Below, piece after piece: positions 60,313 to 64,000 of a DNA stretch of 64,000 nucleotides. The position numbers were made by a program, and so were the translations under genes. The notes under the pieces were generated by a model, which saw nothing but the letters and a program-made list of their open reading frames with translations, did not search any database and was not told where the DNA came from. Numbering within the stretch: the first letter of the stretch is position 1; each line of letters opens with the position of its first letter. Source of the DNA: Streptomyces sp. SCSIO 30461 (GTDB lineage: Bacteria; Actinomycetota; Actinomycetes; Streptomycetales; Streptomycetaceae). The DNA lies in assembly GCF_037023745.1 (NCBI RefSeq), contig NZ_CP146101.1, positions 930,001 to 994,000 of the forward strand. The letters run 5' to 3'.

Positions 60313-62586
60313 GTGGCCACGTTCCTTTACAAACTCGGGCGGTTCGCCTTCAGGCGCCGCATATTCGTCGCACTTGCCTGGGCGGCACTGCTCGCGCTCG
60401 CCGGCTTCGCCGCGTCCACCGCGCCCGCCGCCACCTCCAGCTCCTTCTCCATGCCGGGTACGGAAGCCCAGAAGGCCTTCGACCTCATCGACGAGCGCTT
60501 CCCCGGAACGAGTGCCGACGGGGCGACCGCACGGGTCGTCTTCAAGGCGCCCGAGGGCGGGAAGATGACCGACAAGGCCAACAAGGCCGAGGTCAAGAAG
60601 GTCGTCGCGGACCTGAGGACCAGTTCCGACCAGGTCGCCGACGTCGTGGACCCGTACCAGGTCAAGGCGATCAGCCAGGACCGCACCGTCGTCTACACGC
60701 AGGTGTCCTACAAGGTCAGCGGAATGGAGCTGGACGAGAAGGACCGTGAGGCGCTGACCGAGGCCACTGAGCAGGCCAAGGAGGCCGGGCTCACCGTCGA
60801 GATCGGCGGCGACGCGCTCCAGGCTGCGCCCGAGACCGGCGCCAGCGAGGTCATCGGTGTCGCCATCGCCGCGGTCGTGCTGGTCATCACCTTCGGTGCA
60901 CTGATCGCCGCCGGACTCCCGCTGCTCACCGCGCTGATAGGCGTCGGCATCGGGGTGTCCACCATCACCGCCCTGTCCGGCGTACTCGACCTGGGCTCCA
61001 CCACCGCCACCCTGGCGACGATGATCGGCCTGGCAGTCGGTATCGACTACGCGCTGTTCATCGTGTCCCGCTACCGCGCCGAACTGGCCGAGGGCCGCGA
61101 CCACGAGGAGGCGGCCGGCCGGGCGACCGGTACGGCCGGATCCGCGGTCGTCTTCGCCGGACTCACCGTCGTCATCGCATTGGTCGGACTGGCCGTCGTC
61201 AACATCCCGATGCTCAGCAAGATGGGCTTCGCCGCGGCCGGCACGGTCGTGATCGCCGTACTCATCGCGCTCACCCTGATACCGGCACTGCTCGGCTTCG
61301 CGGGCAAGCGGGTGGTCGGCCGCAAGGCGCGCAAGGCCGCCGCTGCCGCTGCCTTCGACGGGCACGGCGAGGCCGACGCGCACGGCGAGCACGGCGGACG
61401 CCTCGAACACGGCAAGGCCGACAAGCACGGGCACAAGCACGCAGCCGAGAAGCCCAACATGGGCACCCGTTGGGCCAGGTTCGTGCTGCGGCACCCCATC
61501 GCCGTGCTCCTCGTGGGCGTCGTGGGCCTCGGCGCCATCGCCGTGCCCGCAGCCTCGCTCGAACTCGGTCTGCCGGACGACGGCTCCCAGCCCACCAGCA
61601 CCACCCAGCGCAAGGCGTACGACCTGCTCTCCGACGGCTTCGGCCCCGGCTTCAACGGTCCGCTGCTCGTGGTCGTCGACGGGGACAAGGCGGAGGCGGA
61701 CAGCACCGCCGAGAAGATCTCCAAGCTCGACGGGGTCGCTGCCGTCGTCACCCCGGCCACGTACAACAAGGCCGGCGACACCGCGATGATCACGGTCATC
61801 CCGAAGAACCGGCCGAGCTCGGCCGAGACCGAGGAACTCGTCCGCACCATCCGGGACACCAGCGGCGACAACGTCCAGGTCACCGGTGCCACCGCGATGA
61901 ACATCGACTTCTCGCAGCGGATGAACGATGCGCTGGTGCCCTACCTCGCGCTCGTCGTGGGCCTCGCCTTCCTGCTGCTGATGGTGGTGTTCCGGTCCAT
62001 CCTGGTGCCCCTCAAGGCGGCGCTCGGCTTCCTGCTCTCCGTGGTCGCCGCGCTCGGTGCGGTCGTCGCGGTCTTCCAGTGGGGCTGGCTCGGCTCGCTG
62101 TTCGGTGTCGAGCAGACCGGTCCTGTGATGTCGATGATGCCGATCTTCATGGTCGGGGTGGTCTTCGGACTCGCGATGGACTACGAGGTCTTCCTGGTCA
62201 CGCGTATGCGTGAGGCGTATGTCCACGGGGAGCGGCCCGGCCAGGCCATCGTCACCGGTTTCCGGCACGGCGCGCGGGTCGTGACCGCGGCCGCGGTGAT
62301 CATGATCGCGGTGTTCGCCGGTTTCATCGGCTCGACCGAACAGATGGTGAAGATGATCGGCTTCGGTCTGGCCATCGCCGTCCTGTTCGACGCGTTCATC
62401 GTGCGGATGGCGATCGTGCCTGCCGTACTGGCCCTGCTGGGTGGCAAGGCCTGGTGGCTGCCGAGCTGGCTGGACAAGGCCCTGCCGAGCGTGGACGTGG
62501 AGGGCGAGCGGCTGCAGGCGATGGCCGGCAAGCAGGGCACCGACGGCGACCGCAACGAGGACGAGCGCGAACTCGTCCGGGCCTGA
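60313..62586 (+). CDS. MMPL family RND-type transporter with His-rich loop
   Basis: A 757-residue inner-membrane exporter of the MMPL/RND superfamily, about 12 TM helices in two halves. Helix 1 RRRIFVALAWAALLALAGFAAS, large extracytoplasmic loops (residues 35-190 and about 405-540), and paired signatures GLAVGIDYALFIVSRYRAEL and GVVFGLAMDYEVFLVTRMREAY carrying the proton-relay Asp/Tyr pairs. The cytoplasmic linker at about 349-377 has seven His residues (DGHGEADAHGEHGG...KHGHKH). GTG start at 60313. Substrate could be a lipid or drug; the His loop hints at metal sensitivity. Confidence 0.9.
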   Translation: MATFLYKLGRFAFRRRIFVALAWAALLALAGFAASTAPAATSSSFSMPGTEAQKAFDLIDERFPGTSADGATARVVFKAPEGGKMTDKANKAEVKKVVADLRTSSDQVADVVDPYQVKAISQDRTVVYTQVSYKVSGMELDEKDREALTEATEQAKEAGLTVEIGGDALQAAPETGASEVIGVAIAAVVLVITFGALIAAGLPLLTALIGVGIGVSTITALSGVLDLGSTTATLATMIGLAVGIDYALFIVSRYRAELAEGRDHEEAAGRATGTAGSAVVFAGLTVVIALVGLAVVNIPMLSKMGFAAAGTVVIAVLIALTLIPALLGFAGKRVVGRKARKAAAAAAFDGHGEADAHGEHGGRLEHGKADKHGHKHAAEKPNMGTRWARFVLRHPIAVLLVGVVGLGAIAVPAASLELGLPDDGSQPTSTTQRKAYDLLSDGFGPGFNGPLLVVVDGDKAEADSTAEKISKLDGVAAVVTPATYNKAGDTAMITVIPKNRPSSAETEELVRTIRDTSGDNVQVTGATAMNIDFSQRMNDALVPYLALVVGLAFLLLMVVFRSILVPLKAALGFLLSVVAALGAVVAVFQWGWLGSLFGVEQTGPVMSMMPIFMVGVVFGLAMDYEVFLVTRMREAYVHGERPGQAIVTGFRHGARVVTAAAVIMIAVFAGFIGSTEQMVKMIGFGLAIAVLFDAFIVRMAIVPAVLALLGGKAWWLPSWLDKALPSVDVEGERLQAMAGKQGTDGDRNEDERELVRA

Positions 62587-62696
62587 ACGGGCCTACGCCC
62601 CTACGCCCGCTCGAACAGGTCGACGCACGCCCACACCGGTCTACGCCCGCCTGAGCAGGGCCGAGTAGACACGAGTGGCCGCGAGTGGACACACAG

Positions 62697-62742
62697 AAGG
62701 TGGCCGCCTCCGTCACGATCCGCTGACGGGAGCGGCCACCTT
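62697..62742 (-). terminator. Long hairpin overlapping the 3' end of the ssgA-like gene
   Basis: AAGGTGGCCGC (62697-62707) pairs with GCGGCCACCTT (62732-62742), and the stem continues inward (TCCGTCA/TGACGGGA). The stop codon at 62713-62715 lies inside it. It probably serves both convergent genes. Confidence 0.65.
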
Positions 62743-63078
62743 CGCATGCGTCAGGCGCAGAAAACGCATCAGGGGCCGTGAGTCGAACTGGATCACCGCG
62801 ACCCCGTCGGGGGAGTGCAGTTCGACCACCACCTGCGCCCGGCCGCAGGGCCAGACCGCCACATCTCCGCGCCGGGCGGGGGCGCGCAGCCCGCTCTCCA
62901 GCAGATCGCGGCGGAAGGTCCAGTCGCTGCCGCTGGGGAAGACGACATGGACGGCGTCGGGATCATGTGCGCCGTCATAGCGGAGTGCCACGGGGACTGA
63001 CCGGAAGTGGGGGGCGTCGTTGACTATCCGGGCTTTCGCGTGCTCTTCGACGGAGGGGGGCTCGACTACCGAAGACAT
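62713..63078 (-). CDS. SsgA family sporulation/cell division regulator
   Basis: A 121-residue SsgA-like protein of Streptomyces, a family that controls septum placement and spore-wall events. Seen: FRSVPVALRYDGAHDPDAVHVVFPSGSDWTFRRDLLESGLRAPARRGDVAVWPC and VVVELHSPDGVAVIQFDSRPLMRFLRLTHAKV. The ATG at 63078 has AGGAG seven bases upstream; homologs start similarly before the core. It is shorter than SsgA (about 136 residues). Which of the SsgA-G subgroups it belongs to is not decided here. Confidence 0.88.
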   Translation of the reverse strand: MSSVVEPPSVEEHAKARIVNDAPHFRSVPVALRYDGAHDPDAVHVVFPSGSDWTFRRDLLESGLRAPARRGDVAVWPCGRAQVVVELHSPDGVAVIQFDSRPLMRFLRLTHAKVAAPVSGS

Positions 63079-63176
63079 CGGTCGGCTCCTCACAAGTGAC
63101 ATTGTTTGTCATTTAATTTCCTATATTTTCCCCCTGAAACCTCGGCATGTCATCCGCTCCTGTGGATCTGGCGCTC

Positions 63177-63193
63177 TTGCAATGAGCTCGCAA
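63177..63193 (+). promoter_or_regulatory. Nur-type box upstream of the CbiM/NikM gene
   Basis: TTGCAA-TGAGC-TCGCAA, the 6-5-6 dyad of the Streptomyces nickel regulator Nur (consensus TTGCAA-N5-TTGCAA), with one mismatch. It lies 79 bp before the transporter ATG, in the promoter region. Confidence 0.6.
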
Positions 63194-63271
63194 TAGGGAG
63201 CATTATCGGACGGTTGCCCGGTCAGGACGGCCGGAACCCATCCGAGTCCAGTCCCGAAAGCGGAGCCCGCC

Positions 63272-64000
63272 ATGCATGTCCCCGACGGATTCATCGACCT
63301 CCCCGCCTCGGCGGCAGCCGGAGTCGTCGCCGCAGGCGCCGTCGCCGTCAGCCTGCGCGGCGCGCGCCGGGAACTCGACGCCATGAACCCCGGCTCCGAC
63401 CTCGGAGCGGACCGCACCGCCCCGCTCGCCGGCCTCGTCGCCGCCTTCATCTTCGCCGTGCAGATGCTGAACTTCCCGGTCGCGGCCGGCACCAGCGGAC
63501 ATCTCCTGGGCGGCGCGCTCGCGGCGATACTCGTCGGCCCCTATACGGGCATCGTCTGCATGTCCGTCGTCCTGCTGCTCCAGGGAGTCCTGTTCGCCGA
63601 CGGCGGTCTCAGCGCGCTCGGCGTCAACATCACGATCATGGGCGTTGTCACGGTCGTCGTCGCCTACACGCTCTTCCGGGGACTGCTCAAGGTGCTGCCG
63701 AAGCGGCGCAGCTCGGTGACCGCTGCCTCGTTCGTCGCCGCGCTGGTCTCCGTGCCGGCCTCAGCCGCCGCCTTCACCCTGGTCTACGCGATCGGCGGCA
63801 CCACCGACGTCCCGGTCGGCACCGTCATGACCGCCATGGTCGGCGTCCATGTGCTGATCGGCGTCGGCGAGGCCCTGATCACGGCCGCGACCGTCGGCGC
63901 CGTGCTCGCCGTGCGCCCCGACCTCGTCTACGGCGCCCGCGGGCTGTCCAGCCCGCTCAAGCTGCGGGTCGGCGGAGAGTTGGTGGACGCCGCCCCGGCT
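63272..64000 (+). CDS. ECF-type cobalt/nickel transporter substrate-binding permease, CbiM/NikM (3' end outside window)
   Basis: S-component of an energy-coupling-factor importer for Co2+ or Ni2+. It starts MHVPDGFIDLP, the family's metal-binding N-terminus (free Met-His after processing). Helices include AGLVAAFIFAVQMLNFPVAAGTSGHLLGGALAAIL, GPYTGIVCMSVVLLLQGVLFADGG and VGVHVLIGVGEALITA. The frame is open at the right edge (243 codons seen); a C-terminal CbiN/NikN-like part, ATPase and T-component are expected beyond. The Nur-type box upstream favours nickel over cobalt. Confidence 0.9.
   Translation, partial: MHVPDGFIDLPASAAAGVVAAGAVAVSLRGARRELDAMNPGSDLGADRTAPLAGLVAAFIFAVQMLNFPVAAGTSGHLLGGALAAILVGPYTGIVCMSVVLLLQGVLFADGGLSALGVNITIMGVVTVVVAYTLFRGLLKVLPKRRSSVTAASFVAALVSVPASAAAFTLVYAIGGTTDVPVGTVMTAMVGVHVLIGVGEALITAATVGAVLAVRPDLVYGARGLSSPLKLRVGGELVDAAPA

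Noticed and set aside
63110..63271. Cobalamin riboswitch upstream of the CbiM/NikM gene
   Set aside because: The gap is only about 190 bp and no B12-box-like sequence was seen; a Nur-type dyad explains it better.

Overview
The window is high-GC actinobacterial chromosome, almost certainly Streptomyces. Evidence: very strong G/C bias at third codon positions, frequent GTG/TTG starts, and lineage-typical genes (hrdD-type sigma factor, sepX/glpR, an SsgA-family regulator, a DUF6227 protein). The first gene is cut by the left edge and the last by the right edge. I count about 50 protein genes, one tRNA-Ala(CGC), several IS remnants and one MITE. No rRNA, CRISPR array, prophage or large biosynthetic cluster was seen.

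Layout. 1-12.9 kb: acyl-CoA ligase (partial), secreted M6 metalloprotease, TetR plus DHA2 exporter, a marR pseudogene broken by a MITE and a nonsense codon, hrdD with a SigR-type promoter, a WYL regulator divergent from a second DHA2 exporter, a DUF6227 protein and a P1 (self-cleaving) peptidase. 13-24.2 kb: LtrA, a small conserved protein, a CpaB-like SAF protein, MTA phosphorylase, FmdB zinc ribbon with a CIRCE-like operator, MFS transporter, K+/H+ antiporter, penicillin-acylase-family protein, 5-formyl-THF cyclo-ligase. 24.2-29.7 kb: a conserved block galU - glp/moeA - moaC - moaB/mog - GNAT - sepX(glpR) - tRNA-Ala. In actinobacteria this block joins molybdenum-cofactor-type proteins to the division machinery.

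29.7-35.3 kb is an accessory segment directly behind the tRNA. It holds a large DDE transposase-like gene translationally coupled to a degenerate tyrosine-recombinase-like gene, then a chain of three small-domain genes (unknown/HEAT-like, DUF1963, DUF4265). It ends at about 35,337 in a junction where two different genes are both cut. 35.7-40.5 kb: hydroxyacid dehydrogenase plus FMN hydroxyacid oxidase, divergent from a PucR/CdaR-type regulator, and a secreted trypsin-like protease.

41.1-49.5 kb is a second accessory segment. It is bounded by IS fragments and by two paralogous GNAT genes. It carries a truncated IS1380, a lower-GC 602-residue protein of unknown family with two hydrophobic segments, a protein with nine near-identical repeats, and an orphan OmpR-type regulator whose phospho-acceptor Asp is Glu.

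50-64 kb returns to ordinary chromosome: xthA; a MerR regulator divergent from a Baeyer-Villiger monooxygenase/hydrolase/SDR operon; a tricorn-type protease; a TetR with two perfect operators next to an MMPL transporter; an SsgA-family gene; and a CbiM/NikM-type ECF transporter gene behind a Nur-type box.
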